This document shows positions 12,193 to 25,034 of a stretch of DNA of 64,000 nucleotides, piece after piece. Under the pieces are notes generated by a model. It was not told the DNA's origin. It saw nothing but the letters and a program-made list of their open reading frames with translations, and did not search any database. Location of the stretch: positions 21,724,046 to 21,788,045 of the forward strand of contig NC_065570.1 in NCBI RefSeq assembly GCF_937616625.2, written 5' to 3'. The first letter of the stretch is position 1, and every line of letters starts with the position of its first letter. The position numbers and the translations under genes were made by a program. The stretch comes from Mercurialis annua (lineage: Eukaryota; Streptophyta; Magnoliopsida; Malpighiales; Euphorbiaceae).

Positions 12193-12434
12193 AGAAAGAG
12201 CGATCTCGATAAGCAACAAGAACCGTAATCGGTGGATTAAGGGTTGAAATTTCCACCTCTAGGTTTTGATTATGAAACGGAATAGTAGGTTGTCAAAGGT
12301 ACAAATGTAACGGATGCTTGTGGAGTGCTAAACCTTAAACTTCAAATTAGATCAAGTAAAGAGTAAAGTGTATAATGTGATTGATATAGAAGAGTAATTA
12401 GAATCCTTAGAGGGTTAAGATGTGTTAGACATGA

Positions 12435-12743
12435 TCAAACTTATTTGATCAATTCCCAGAAAAAGACCCTCATGAAAGGGACTTCGGGAAAGAAGAATTA
12501 TCAGACGAGTCCGATGTCGAGTATTACCGGAATGAGCATTTATCGTTCCGTGTACAGAAATATCGTAATGTGAGAAAGGATATAGAGATAGCCAACGGTC
12601 AATCACAGGTGGCTTTGAATCGGGTTAGGAGGCAAATGCGCTCCTCTTCACAAGGAATGCTACCAATGGGATTGTATTACATTGACTTTCTGCGTATGGT
12701 CGAGGGAATGTCAAAGGTACAGGACGTGTATGATAAAGTATAA
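12435..12743 (+). other. 102-codon open frame without early ATG, copy 2
   Basis: Equivalent of 5535-5843, still open. It differs by GGG to AGG near 12478, CAG to CGG near 12621 and ACT to ATT near 12681, all amino-acid changing. Three replacements with no stop is too little to argue for selection. Confidence 0.33.
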
Positions 12744-14567
12744 GGATACAAAAGTAGATTATGGATAATAAGAAATCAGTTAAGGTAATTAGAGTTAAGA
12801 CAAGTATGGATAACCTGCGTATAACGCAAGGAACTCGATAAGAATAATCGAGGAAAAGGAAAGAGAAAAGTCATGTAGAGAATTGACAAGGAGCTTAAAG
12901 GAATGGAACTCTATGTAGTCGCGTATAAATAGAAACAAAGAAGGATAAAGAGGACAGAGACATATGATCGAAATCACTGACAGTTAAGATGTTAGTAAAG
13001 GTACAACAGTACAGTATGTGAGTAATCGAGAGCGCACTACGTCGATAATTCAGGTAAAGGAAACTGCAACCTATTATTTAATTGGTAATCGACGTTAAAG
13101 CGCTAAAACAAGAACTATCAGAAATACGAGAAACGATAGAGATGATACCAGTATAAGATCGGCTTTATAGACGGCCATGACGACAGTACAAATACGATAA
13201 GACGATGCGTATACGATTAAGAATGCACTACATCGGGAAATTCAATAGAAGAAAGCCACAATTCTCTATTAAAGATCGATGTTGTGGATATTAAAAGCAA
13301 GTAGTACACGATGTACAAGATGCGCTGAGGAGGAAAGCAAAGAATGCAATAGAAGACGATCAAGAAACACGATAAGAGCGTGAATAAGGAACGCAAGAAG
13401 AATACCATAGGATTATAGCATTTAAACTATTCATCCTATTGGTTGGTTAAGGACAAGAAATCAAAGGAAAATTACGAAAAAGATATAGCTAAGAAAGAGT
13501 TGGATTATGGCAATAAATACTAAAAGCATCTTTATATGTCAAGAAGACGACAAAGAAAAGGAAAGCGTAAATGAAACGAGAAAGGATGATGAATAGAAAG
13601 ATTAAGCATGAAGCAAGTAACGACGTCATCAAAGGACATTCTGATGTAAGTATATAGATGAAAGAGGATTAAGATCCTCATTTAAGGATTATAAGCAAAG
13701 AAAGCTTACCAGAGCATTGGTCACACGCTGTCTTATTAAGATAAGAATTCAACGACCAATATGACGATCCTATCTGGTTGCAAACCAGATTGATGAAACA
13801 GATCGACGTGAAGTAAATAAGAATAAGGAATTTCAAGAATAGCGCGTTGCGCTAAAGAAAAGGAAGTAAGCCAATAAACATACGAGATATATATTGACGC
13901 AAGAAGTAAGGCAAGTAAGCCCTACAAGGAAAATAAACAAAGACCTTATAAGGATACGTCATGAGGATTCACCTCATGGATAATCATGATAAGCGGCGAT
14001 AATAAAGGCAATTTTGTACAAAAAGTGAAGTAACGAGACCAAAGAGGATAACGGATAATAGGATGAAGATCCCAGTACGGTGATAGATAAAGATTAGACC
14101 ACGATGACAGCCATACGAAAGAGACTACATAAGAAGTGAAGCATAAGTTATTCGGGTGTCCGCGTCACTAAGCAAGGAATGATGATTGGATTAGACGCAT
14201 TCAGCAAAAGCAAAGAATCAAGAACAGAGAATGGTAAGTACATATGAATACTGCTAGTTTCGTCATTTTTAGTGATGAGACGTCATTAGGACGAACTACC
14301 ATTGAACATCAGTAAGGAACTGAAAGTTCAATTATGAATACAAAGTTCATAGTAGTAGATATCAGACAAAGAACAGATGAAAAGGTCATGTATCCAAGAT
14401 ACAAGAGAAGAAGGTCGTCAATGACGATTGACATTAATGTACAAGAAGTACAGAACTGGAATAATAACTCCACGCGCCAACAAGTATCGTAAGGTATACG
14501 GTATAATTATGTATGTGGATTAGAATAAGTAAGAAGAGTGTATGAAAATTCGAGGACGAATTTTTAT

Positions 14568-14580
14568 AAGGGGGGAAGAA
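14568..14580 (+). other. Polypurine tract, copy 2
   Basis: AAGGGGGGAAGAA immediately before the third LTR, identical to copy 1. Confidence 0.9.
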
Positions 14581-14616
14581 TGTAATACCCCAAAATATTT
14601 AAGTATGTAACTGGAC

Positions 14617-14622
14617 CACGTG
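14617..14622. promoter_or_regulatory. G-box (CACGTG) near LTR start, copy 3
   Basis: CACGTG in CTGGACCACGTGTCCAG, an extended palindrome-like context at the same LTR offset as the other copies. Role inferred. Confidence 0.35.
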
Positions 14623-15610
14623 TCCAGTGTTAAGTCGCCGGAGTGGCGATATCGGAAAGATTTCCGAGAAATTAAGATAAATATTAAATTTTAACAGGAT
14701 GGATACGAAAGGATTATTGCGAGAGATTTAATATTACATTTCAGTTATAAAGTTGGAATTGGAATTAGAAAAGAAAAATGTTAAGAAAGTCGCAAAATAA
14801 AGTACAGGGACTAAAATGGTAATTTAGCCATATAAATTCCGAAGTGAAAATTATTTCGCCAAGGTCCGCGAAATGTTTTATAGTAATAGTGGTAAAAGTT
14901 TCGGGTCAATCGGAGACCTTTTAAAATTTGGACGCGGATGCGTTTGGGCTAAATTGCTACTTTTAAAAAGTTCAAGGACCAAAGTGCAAATTAGCCAATT
15001 AAATATCGAGAATAGTAATTGAAATATCATTAACGGAAAATAATAATATTGGGATTCGTATTATGTATCGGATATAAATAATACGTATAAGTTATGATTA
15101 AAGAGTTAATCGATTTAGTTATGGACTAAATTGAACGAAAGAAACGTTTAAAGGATTAGCTGTGACAAATAAACAAAACAAGGATAAAAATAGCAAGTTA
15201 ACTATGATATAAGAAGTTATCATGTGAATCAGATGGAATCATTGAGAAAGAAGGAGAAAAGGGTATCAGATAAGGAAAAACGACAATCATCGTTGTTTTG
15301 CCGCCGTTTCGCCGTTCGGCGTCCGTTTCAAACGATTTTTGCGGCAAACTCTTCGGAATTGGAAGCTCTATCAATATTAAGCTTCATTTCAAGGTAATAT
15401 TTTAGTTTTGGGTGTTAAAAATCGGATTCCATGGGCTGTTTTGAGAGAAATTGTTAAGTTTGAATCGTAACGCCTAAAAGCATGTCGGTTTTCATCGTTT
15501 TTGTATGGATTGTTGGTGGGTTTTGTGTTAAGATGATTTGGGTATGTGATAGGATGAATTTTGGATGATTTGGAGCCTCGGAAATTGTCTAGAGATGTTA
15601 AAGACGTCAT

Positions 15611-15782
15611 GGGCACGACGTGCACCACAAGAGTGCACGACGTGCACCACGAGAGGTGCACGACGTGCACCACGAGGGTGCACGACGTGCACAAGGAGGG
15701 GCACGACGTGCACAAGGAGGGGCACGACGTGCCCTTCATGAAAATTGAAGGGCACGACGTGCCAAGCTAGCACGACGTGCCC
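15611..15782. repeat. Palindromic minisatellite in LTR 3
   Basis: Eight GCACGACGTGC-core units. Here the AAGGAGGGG spacer type is duplicated (two consecutive units) and one ACGAG unit fewer is present. The total stays at eight although the composition differs from LTRs 1 and 2. Confidence 0.9.
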
Positions 15783-16400
15783 TACTTCGATCGTGACCTC
15801 CAGGGAACCTCTGGGAGCGAAAAATAGCTTCCGAAAGCATGAAATGGACATGGAACTTAATGTTTTGAGCTAGGATTTTTGAATAAACATATTAAGCAAG
15901 GATTAATTGATTAGTTGAACACCACTAATGGTATTAACCAAGCGTAAGAATGAGATTTGGTAATAAATATCAAGAAAGATACGCTTAGAACGCGACGGCT
16001 TATGTTTTGCGCTTTTGGTCGTGTTTGGTGGTTAGAATAATCGTTAGAATAGATTATTTAAGTATACGTTTTAACGATAGAATCCTATGATAGATGTGAC
16101 GGGCTATCGAGCTATGAGTATGACGAACCAAGGAGCTCGGCAGAGATTGACGGGCCAGTCTCTTGGAGCTTACGTTCGGATATAAGGAATAGCGGTCACT
16201 GTGAGTGGCAAATTACTTTCGCGTATTATTATTATTATAAAAGTTATTTTCATATATTATGAATGTTGTTATCAATACATCGCATTTATATGATTTGTTT
16301 GTATGGGACTTTGTTATGTTTGATTGCTTTGATACATCAACCTTGTGGTGATGTTTATGGTCTGCATGATATATTAGATTGGTTTGTGTGAGTTGAATCA

Positions 16401-16593
16401 GATACATCGGTTGGCTTTGCTATCGATGTAAGACATATCAGATACATCGGTTGGCTTCGCTATCGATGTCAGACGTATTTGATACATCGGTTGGCTTCGC
16501 TATCGATGTCAGGCATATAAGATACATCGGTTGGCTTCGCTATCGATGTCAGGCATGCAGGATACATCGGTTGGCTTCGCTATCGATGTCAGG
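16401..16593. repeat. 40-bp hairpin minisatellite in LTR 3
   Basis: Five ACATCG...CGATGT units at 40-bp spacing, with its own point variants (CGATGTAAG in the first unit, CGTATTTG as a spacer). Confidence 0.9.
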
Positions 16594-17039
16594 AGGATGA
16601 GGTTAAGTACGATAGTTATGAAATGAAAAGCCATGAATTATATTCTGAGTATGCGATGTGGTAAATTTAATAATACCGTTAATAATTTGCATACTCACTC
16701 AGTATTTTCCCAAATACTGACCCCTCACTCTGATGTTTGCAGGTAGTAGAAGTCGGATCAGACAAACCATATTCATTGTGCCAGAAGTCGTTGGACTTGC
16801 ACAAGTATGAGGTCCTAGAGCTGCAGTAGTCAGTAGCAGATTTGTGAATTGACTTCAAATGATTCATTTTAATGTAAACTCTGATATGATATTTTAATAT
16901 CTATAAGTGCATTACTAAAAAAAGAGTTTTCTGAAAATGTTTTATATACAGTATTATATACTTTTAAATGTGAAAAATTATTAGTGGTATTAGGCTTGCT
17001 ACGGGTTTTGGAGCTACCACTACCATTCCCTAGCGCCGG

Positions 17040-19880
17040 TTTCACCTTTTTAGCGATTGAAGCCAAACGTTTACAAGCGTTACGAAACAAATCCAAAGCG
17101 TTTCACCTTTTAGCAATGTTATGAAAAAAAATTCAAACGTTACACCTTTTTAGCGATTTAAGCCAATCGTTTACAAACGTTACGAAACAATTCCAAACCT
17201 TTCGCCTTTTTAGCGATTTAAGCCAAACGTTTACAAATGTTACGAAACAATTCCAAATGTTTCACCTTTTTAGAGATTTAAGTCAAACGTTTACACACGT
17301 TACGAAACAAAACAAAACGTTTTAAACATTACGAAACAATTCAAAACGTTTCACATTTTTAGCGTTTTAAGCCAAACCTTTACAAACGTTCCGAAAGAAA
17401 ACCAAGCGTTTCATCTTTTTTGCGATTTAAGCCAAATGTTTACAAACGTTACGAAACAAATCCAAACATTTCATTTTTCTAGCGATTTGAGCAAAACGTT
17501 TACGAACATTACGAAACAAATCCAAATGATTAACGTTTTTAGCGATATAAGCCAAATCATTAAAACGTTACAAAATAAATCCAAACGTTTACAAACATTA
17601 CGGAAGAAAAAAAAACGTTTCACATTTTTATCAATTTAAGCCAAATGTGTACAAACTTTACAAAACAAATCCAAACGTTTCGCCTTTTAACGATTGAAGC
17701 CAAACATTTACAAACGTTACGAAACTAATCCAAACGTTTCCCCATTTTAGCGATTTAAGCAAAACTTTTATAAACGTTACAAAACAAAAACAAATGTTTC
17801 CCCTTATTAGCGATTTAAGCCAAACATTTATAAACGTTATGAAACAAATCCAAACATTTCCCCATTTTAGCAATTTAAGCCAAACAAGTAAAACGTTACG
17901 AAAAAAATCCAAATCTTCCACCTTTTTAGCGATTTAAGCCAAACGTTTACAAACATTATAAAACAAATCCAAATTTTTTCCCTTTTTAGTAATTGAAGCC
18001 AAACATTTACAAACGTTACGAACAAATCCAAACGTTTCACATATTTAGCAATTTAAGTCAAACGTTAACAAACTTACGAAACAAAACAAAGCGTTTCACT
18101 TTTTTAGCAATTTAAGCCAAACGTTTACAAACATTACGAAACAAATCCAAGCGTTTTACCTTTTTAGCAATTTAAGCCACACGTTTACAAACGTTACGAA
18201 ACAAATCAAAAGGTTTCACCTTTTTAGCGAATTAAGCCAAACATTTACAAACGGTAAGAAACGAATCCAAACGTTTTCCCTTTTTAGCGATTTAAGTAAA
18301 ACGTCTACAAACGCTACGAAACAAATCCAGACGTTTCACCTTTTGAGCAATTTAAGCCACACGTTTACAAACTTTACGAAACAAATCCAGACGTTTCACC
18401 TTTTGAGCAATTTAAGCCACACGTTTACAAACTTTACGAAACAAATCCAAACGTTTCACCTTTTTAGCGATTTAAGCCAATGTTACGAAACAGATCCAAA
18501 CGTTTCACCTTTTTAGCGATTTAATACAAACTTTTATAAATGTTATGAAACAAAACCAAACGTTTAAAACATTACGAAACACATCCAAACATTTCACATT
18601 TTTAGCGATTTAAGCCAAACAATTAGAACGTTATGAAATAAAATCAAGCATTTCACCTTTTTAGCAATTTAAGCCAAACATTTTAAAACAAATCCAAGCG
18701 TTTTACCTTTTTAGCAATTTAAGCCAAACCTTTACAAACTACAAAATAAAACCAAGCGTTTCACCTTTTTAGCAATTTAATCCAAACGTTTACAAACGTT
18801 ACGAAACAAATACAAGCGTTTGACCTTTTAAGCAATTTAAGCCAAACATTTACAAACGTTCTGAAACAAATTCAAGCGTTTCACGTTTTTAGTAATTTAA
18901 GCGTAATGTTTACAAACGTTATTAAACAAATCCAAGCGTTTCACCTTTTTAGAATTTTAAGCCAAACGATTACAAACGTTACGAAACAAAACCAAACGTT
19001 TAAAACGTTACAAAACAAATTCAAGCATTTCACGTTTTTAGCAATTTAAGCCAAACGTTTAAAGACATTGCGAAACAAATCCAACTATTTCACCTTTTTA
19101 GCGATTTAAGCCAAGCGTTTACAAACGATACGAAACAAATCCATACGATTCACCTTTTTAACGATTTAAGCCAAGCGTTTACAAACGATACGAAACAAAT
19201 CTATACGATTCACCTTTTTAGCGATTTAAGCCAAAAATTTACAAATGTTACGAAACAAAACCAAGCGTTTCACCTTTTTAGCAATTTAAGCCAAACGTTT
19301 ACAAACATTACGAAACGAATCCAAGCGTTTCACCTTTATAGCAATTTAAGCCAAACGTTTACAAACTTTACGAAACAAATCCAAGCGTTTCGCCTTTTTC
19401 GCAATTTAAGCCAAACATTTACAAACGTTACGAAACAAGTCCAAACGATTCACCTTTTTAGTGATTTAAGCTAAACGTTTACAAACGTAACGAAACTAAT
19501 CCAAATATTTAAAACGTTACGAAACCCTTTTAGCAATTTAAGCTAAACGTTTACAAATGTTACGAAATAAATCCAAAGATTTTACCTTTTTAGCTATTTA
19601 AAACAAACGTTTACAAACGTTACGACACAAATCCAAATGTTTCACCTTTTTAGCGATTTAAGCCAAACGTTTACCAAAGTTACGAAAAAAAAACCAAACG
19701 TTTCCCTTTTTTAGGGATTTAAGCCAAACGTATACAGAATTTACGAAACACATCCAAAAGGTTCCCCTTTTTAGCGATTTAAGCCAAAAGTTTACAAACG
19801 TTACGAAACAAATCCAAACGTTTCACCTTTTTAGCAATTTAAGCCAAATGTTTACGAACTTTACGAAACAAATCAAAACG
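17040..19880. repeat. Higher-order satellite unit A (about 2.84 kb)
   Basis: Starts TTTCACCTTTTTAGCGATTG, then TTTACAAGCGTTACG and the unusual TTAGCAATGTTATG. The same ordered series of monomer variants restarts at 19881, giving a period of about 2841 bp. A local duplication of one monomer near 18341-18420 (TTTTGAGCAATTTAAGCCAC) is absent from unit B. Confidence 0.88.
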
Positions 19881-22668
19881 TTTCACCTTTTTAGCGATTG
19901 AAGCCAAACGTTTACAAGCGTTACGAAACAAATCCAAAGCGTTTCACCTTTTAACAATGTTATGAAAAAAATCCAAACGTTACACCTTTTTAGCGATTTA
20001 AGCCAAAAGTTTACAAACGTTACGAAACAATTCCAAACATTTCGCCTTTTTAGCGATTTAAGCCAAACGTTTACAAATGTTACGAAACAATTCCAAATGT
20101 TTCACCTTTTTAGAGATTTAAGTCAAACGTTTACAAACGTTACGAAACAAAACAAAACGTTTTAAACATTACGAAACAATTCAAAACGTTTCACATTTTT
20201 AGCGTTTTAAGCCAAACCTTTACAAACGTTCCGAAAGAAAAGCAAGCGTTTCATCTTTTTTGCGATTTAAGCCAAATGTTTACAAACGTTACGAAACAAA
20301 TCCAAACATTTCATTTTTCTAGCGATTTGAGCAAAACGTTTACGAACATTATGAAACAAATCCAAATGATTAACGTTTTTAGCGATATAAGCCAAATCAT
20401 TAAAACGTTACAAAATAAATCCAAACGTTTACAAACATTACGGAAGAAAAAAAAACGTTTCACATTTTTATCAATTTAAGCCAAATGTGTACAAACTTTA
20501 CAAAACAAATCCAAACGTTTCGCCTTTTAATGATTGAAGCCAAACATTTACAAACGTTACGAAACTAATCCAAACGTTTCCCCATTTTAGCGATTTAAGC
20601 AAAACTTTTATAAACGTTACAAAACAAAAACAAATGTTTCCCTTTATTAGCGATTTAAGCCAAACATTTACAAACGTTATGAAAAAATCCAAACGTTTCC
20701 CCATTTTAGCAATTTAAGCCAAACAAGTAAAACGTTACGAAAAAATCCAAATCTTCCACCTTTTTAGCGATTTAAGCCAAACGTTTACAAACATTACAAA
20801 ACAAATCCAAATTTTTTCCCTTTTTATGAAGCCAAACATTTACAAACGTTACGAACAAATCCAAACGTTTCACATATTTAGCAATTTAAGTCAAACGTTA
20901 ACAAACTTACGAAACAAAACAAAGCGTTTCACTTTTTTAGCAATTTAAGCCAAACGTTTACAAACATTACGAAACAAATCCAAGCGTTTTACCTTTTTAG
21001 TAATTTAAGCCACACGTTTACAAACGTTACGAAACAAATCAAAAGGTTTCACCTTTTTAGCGAATTAAGCCAAACGTTTACAAACGGTACGAAACGAATC
21101 CAAACGTTTTCCCTTTTTAGCGATTTAAGTAAAACGTCTACAAACGCTACGAAACAAATCCAGACGTTTCACCTTTTGAGCAATTTAAGCCACACGTTTA
21201 CAAACTTTACGAAAAAAATTCAAACGTGTCACTTTTTTAGCGATTTAAGCCAAACGTTTACAATCGTTTACGAAACAAATCCAAACGTTTCACCTTTTTA
21301 GCGATTTAAGCCAATGTTACGAAACAGATCCAAACGTTTCACCTTTTTAGCGATTTAATACAAACTTTTATTAATGTTATGAAACAAAACCAAACGTTTA
21401 AAACATTACGAAACACATCCAAACATTTCACATTTTTAGCGATTTAAGCCAAACAATTAGAACGTTATGAAATAAAATCAAGCATTTCACCTTTTTAGCA
21501 ATTTAAGCCAAAATTTAAAAACAAATCCAAGCGTTTTACCTTTTTAGCAATTTAAGCCAAACCTTTACAAACTACAAAATAAAACCAAGCGTTTCACCTT
21601 TTTAGCAATTTAATCCAAACGTTTACAAACGTTACGAAACAAATACAAGCGTTTGACCTTTTAAGCAATTTAAGCCAAACATTTACAAACGTTCTGAAAC
21701 AAATTCAAGCGTTTCACGTTTTTAGTAATTTAAGCGTAATGTTTACAAACGTTATGAAACAAATCCAAGCGTTTCACCTTTTTAGAATTTTAAGCCAAAC
21801 GATTACAAACGTTACGAAACAAAACCAAACGTTTAAAACGTTACAAAACAAATTCAAGCATTTCACGTTTTTAGCAATTTAAGCCAAACGTTTAAAGACG
21901 TTGCGAAACAAATCCAACTATTTCACCTTTTTAGCGATTTAAGCCAAGCGTTTACAAACGATACGAAACAAATCCATACGATTCACCTTTTTAGCGATTT
22001 AAGCCAAGCGTTTACAAACGATACGAAACAAATCTATACGATTCACCTTTTTAGCGATTTAAGCCAAACATTTACAAATGTTGCGAAACAAAACCAAGCG
22101 TTTCACATTTTTAGCAATTTAAGCCAAACGTTTACAAACATTACGAAACGAATCCAAGCGTTTCACCTTTATAGCAATTTAAGCCAAACGTTTACAAACT
22201 TTATGAAACAAATCCAAGCGTTTCGCCTTTTTCGCAATTTAAGCCAAACATTTACAAACGTTACGAAACAAGTCCAAACGATTCATCTTTTTCGTGATTT
22301 AAGCTAAACGTTTACAAACGTAACGAAACTAATCCAAATATTTAAAACGTTACGAAACCCTTTTAGCAATTTAAGCTAAACGTTTACAAATGTTACGAAA
22401 CAAATCCAAAGATTTTACCTTTTTAGCTATTTAAAACAAACGTTTACAAACGTTATGACACAAATCCAAACGTTTCACCTTTTTAGCGATTTAAGCCAAA
22501 CGTTTACCAAAGTTACGAAAAAAAAACCAAACGTTTCCCTTTTTTAGGGATTTAAGCCAAACGTATACAGAATTTACGAAACAAATCCAAAAGGTTCCCC
22601 TTTTTAGCGATTTAAGCCAAAAGTTTACAAACGTTACGAAACAAATCCAAACGTTTCACCTTTTTAGC
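19881..22668. repeat. Higher-order satellite unit B
   Basis: Repeats the monomer order of unit A with few differences, until about 22668 where AGCAATTTAAGCCAAATG is replaced by an AGCGTTTTAAGCC series. The same order reappears at 25401 and 39453 on the far sides of retroelement insertions. Confidence 0.87.
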
Positions 22669-24671
22669 GTTTTAAGCCAAATGTTTACAAACGTTACGAA
22701 ACAAAATAGGACGTTTCAACTTTTTTGCGATTTAAGCCAAACGTTTACAAACATTTCGAAACAAAACCAAACGTTTAAAACGGTATGAAACAAATCCAAG
22801 TGTTTCACCTTTTTGGCAATTTAAGCCAAACGTTTATAAATGTTGCGAAACAGCTCCAAACGTGTAACCTTTTAAGCGAATTAAGCCAAACGTTTACAAA
22901 CGTTACGAAACATATCCAAACGTTTTACCTTTTTAGCGATTTAAGCTAAACGTTTACAAACGTTACGAAACAAAACCGAACGTTTAAAACGTTACGAAAA
23001 AAATCCAAACGTTTCCCATTCATAGCAATGTAAGCCAAACGTTTACGAACGTTGTGAAGAAAAACCTAGCATTTCACATTTTTAGCAATTTAAGCCAAAC
23101 GTTTACAAGCATTACCAAACAAATCAAATCATTTCATCTTTTTAGCAATTTAAGCGAAACGTTTACAAACGTTACGAAACAAATCCAAACGTTTCACCTT
23201 TTTAGCGATTTAAGCCAAATGTTTACAAACATTACGAAACAAATTAAAACGTTTCACCTTTTTAGGAATTTAAGCCTAACATTTACAAACGTTACGAAAC
23301 AATTCCAAACATTTCGCCTTTTTAGCTATTTAAGCCAAACGTTTACAAATGTTACGAAACAAATCCAAATGTTTCACCTTTTTAGAGATTTAAGCCAAAC
23401 GTTACGAAACAAAACAAAACATTTTAAACATTACAAAACAACTCAAAATGTTTCACATTTTTAGCGTTTTAAGCCAAACCTTTACAAACGTTCCGAAAGA
23501 AAACCAAGTGTTTCACATTTTTTGCGATTTAAGCCAAATGTTTACAATCGTTACGAAACAAATCCAAACATTTCATTTTTCTAGCAATTTGAGCAAAACG
23601 TTTACAAACATTACGTAACAAATACAAATGTTTCACATTTTTAGCAATTTAAGCCAAATGTTTACAAACGTTACAAAACCATTGCAAACGTTTCCCCTTT
23701 TTAGCGATTGAAGCTAAACGTTTACAAACATTACGAATCAAATCCAAACGTTTCCCCAGTTTAGCGATTTAAGCCAAACGTTTATAACTGTTACGAAACA
23801 AAAACAAATGTTTCCCCTTATTAGCGATTTAAGCCAAACGTTTACAAACATTATGAAAAAAAATCCAAACGTTTCCCCATTACAGCAATTTAAGCCAAAC
23901 AAGTAAAACGTTACGAAAAAATCCAAATCTCTCACCTTTTTAGTGATTGAAGCCAAACGTTTACAAACATTACAAAACAAATTCAAATGTTTCCCCTTTT
24001 TTGTGATTGAAGCCAAACATTTACAAATGTTACGAAACAAATCAAAACGTTTCACATATTAAGCAATTTAAGCCAAACGTTTACAAACATTACGAAACAA
24101 ATCCAAGCATTTTACTTTTTTAGCAATTTAAGCCACACGTTTACAAACGTTACGAAACAAATCCAAAGGTTTCACCTTTTTAGCGAATTAAGCCAAAAGT
24201 TTACAAATGGTACGAAACGAATCCAAACGTTTCACCTTTTTAGCGATTTAAGTAAAACGTCTACAAACGCTACGAAACAAATCCAGACATTTCACCTTTT
24301 TTAGCAATTTAAGCCACACGTTTACAAACTTTACAAAAAAAATTGAAATGTTTCACCTTTTGAGCGATTTAAGCCAAACGTTTACAATCGTTTACGAAAC
24401 AAATCCAAACGTTTCCCCTTTTTAGCTATTTAAGCCAACTTTACGAAACAGATCCAAACGCTTCACCTTTTCAAATATTTAATACAAATGTTTATAAATG
24501 TTACGAAACAAAACCAAACGTTTAAAACATTACGAAACAAATCCAAATGTTTCTCATTCTTAGCGATGTAAGCCAAACGTTTACGAATGTTATGAAACAA
24601 AATCAAGCATTTCACCTTTTTAGCAATTTAAGCCAAACATTTATAAACAATTTAAAACAAATCCAAGCAGT

Positions 24672-25034
24672 TCATTTTGATTGTATATATTAACTGCTGT
24701 TATTGTTTTATATGCATTTTGATAGGCTACGTGTTTAGTATATGATCCACGGCCCCAGATGCTGGTGAGATGTTTGAAACACTAACTGATGTATATAGTA
24801 CCGCGAGGCCAGTTCGTACAGGGTACGGTAACTAGAGCCCGCGAGGTTTTGAAACAGTTAGTGTAAATGTATGATTATATGTTATATATGTATATTTGCT
24901 TCCGTTGGTTGATATTGTTTATTTTATATTATATTTACGAAAAAATAATTGTGATTTTAGGCTTGCTACGGGTTCCGGAGCTACCATTCCCATTCCCTAG
25001 CGCCGGTTCCGGCTCAATATTTTGGGTCGTGACA
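24672..25034 (+). mobile_element. 3' LTR fragment in satellite
   Basis: About 363 bp of non-satellite sequence ending GGCTTGCTACGGGTTCCGG, then CCCTAGCGCCGGTTCCGG, then TTTTGGGTCGTGACA. This is the same kind of 3' terminus as LTR 1 and LTR 2 but a different family upstream. The 5' part of the LTR is missing: the left edge meets satellite at CCAAGCAGTTCATTTTG. Inside is a perfect 10-bp inverted repeat, ACACTAACTG (24779-24788) and CAGTTAGTGT (24855-24864). No internal region follows; satellite resumes at GATTTAAGCC. Confidence 0.82.

Larger units (their letters stand above)
10186..14580 (+). mobile_element. Internal region 2 of LARD-like element
   Basis: 4395 bp, the same length as internal region 1, with scattered substitutions only. 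It starts with ATTG plus the primer-binding site and ends in the polypurine tract. No polyprotein frame is present. It holds the second copies of the gag remnant and of the open frame. Confidence 0.87.
799..17039 (+). mobile_element. Tandem LARD-like LTR element (LTR-INT-LTR-INT-LTR)
   Basis: Three LTRs (799, 7681, 14581) alternate with two internal regions of exactly 4395 bp each. Each complete LTR starts TGTAATACC and ends GTCGTGACA. Each is followed after four bases by the initiator-Met type primer-binding site. Each internal region ends in an AAGGGGGGAAGAA polypurine tract directly before the next LTR. There is no intact gag-pol, only a decayed gag segment, so the element is non-autonomous, like a large retrotransposon derivative (LARD). 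The alternation is expected from recombination between LTRs of neighbouring or sister copies. The last LTR lacks roughly its final 35 bp where satellite resumes, so no target duplication can be verified. Confidence 0.9.
14581..17039 (+). repeat. LTR 3 of LARD-like element, 3' truncated
   Basis: 2459 bp from TGTAATACCCC to CCCTAGCGCCGGT, where satellite sequence takes over at TTTCACCTTTTTAGC. About the last 35 bp, including the terminal GTCGTGACA, are missing. It carries the G-box, the palindromic minisatellite and the 40-bp minisatellite. The break lies inside the terminal motif that several LTR families of this window share. Confidence 0.92.
17040..24671. repeat. 60-bp satellite array, block 2
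   Basis: About 127 monomers of the same 60-bp satellite. Two higher-order units of about 2.84 kb lie in tandem (17040 and 19881). Downstream of about 22668 the monomer order changes, and from 23817 it matches the block at 1-798. Shortened monomers of the AAAACGTTACGAAAC type recur at fixed places within the units. The ORFs here (up to 136 aa, 23054-23464) are a 20-codon periodic artefact of the repeat. No gene is supported. Confidence 0.97.

Noticed and set aside
794..17047. CACCT on both sides of the LARD-like array as a target-site duplication
   Set aside because: Every satellite monomer contains CACCT, and the right LTR is truncated, so the match carries no information.
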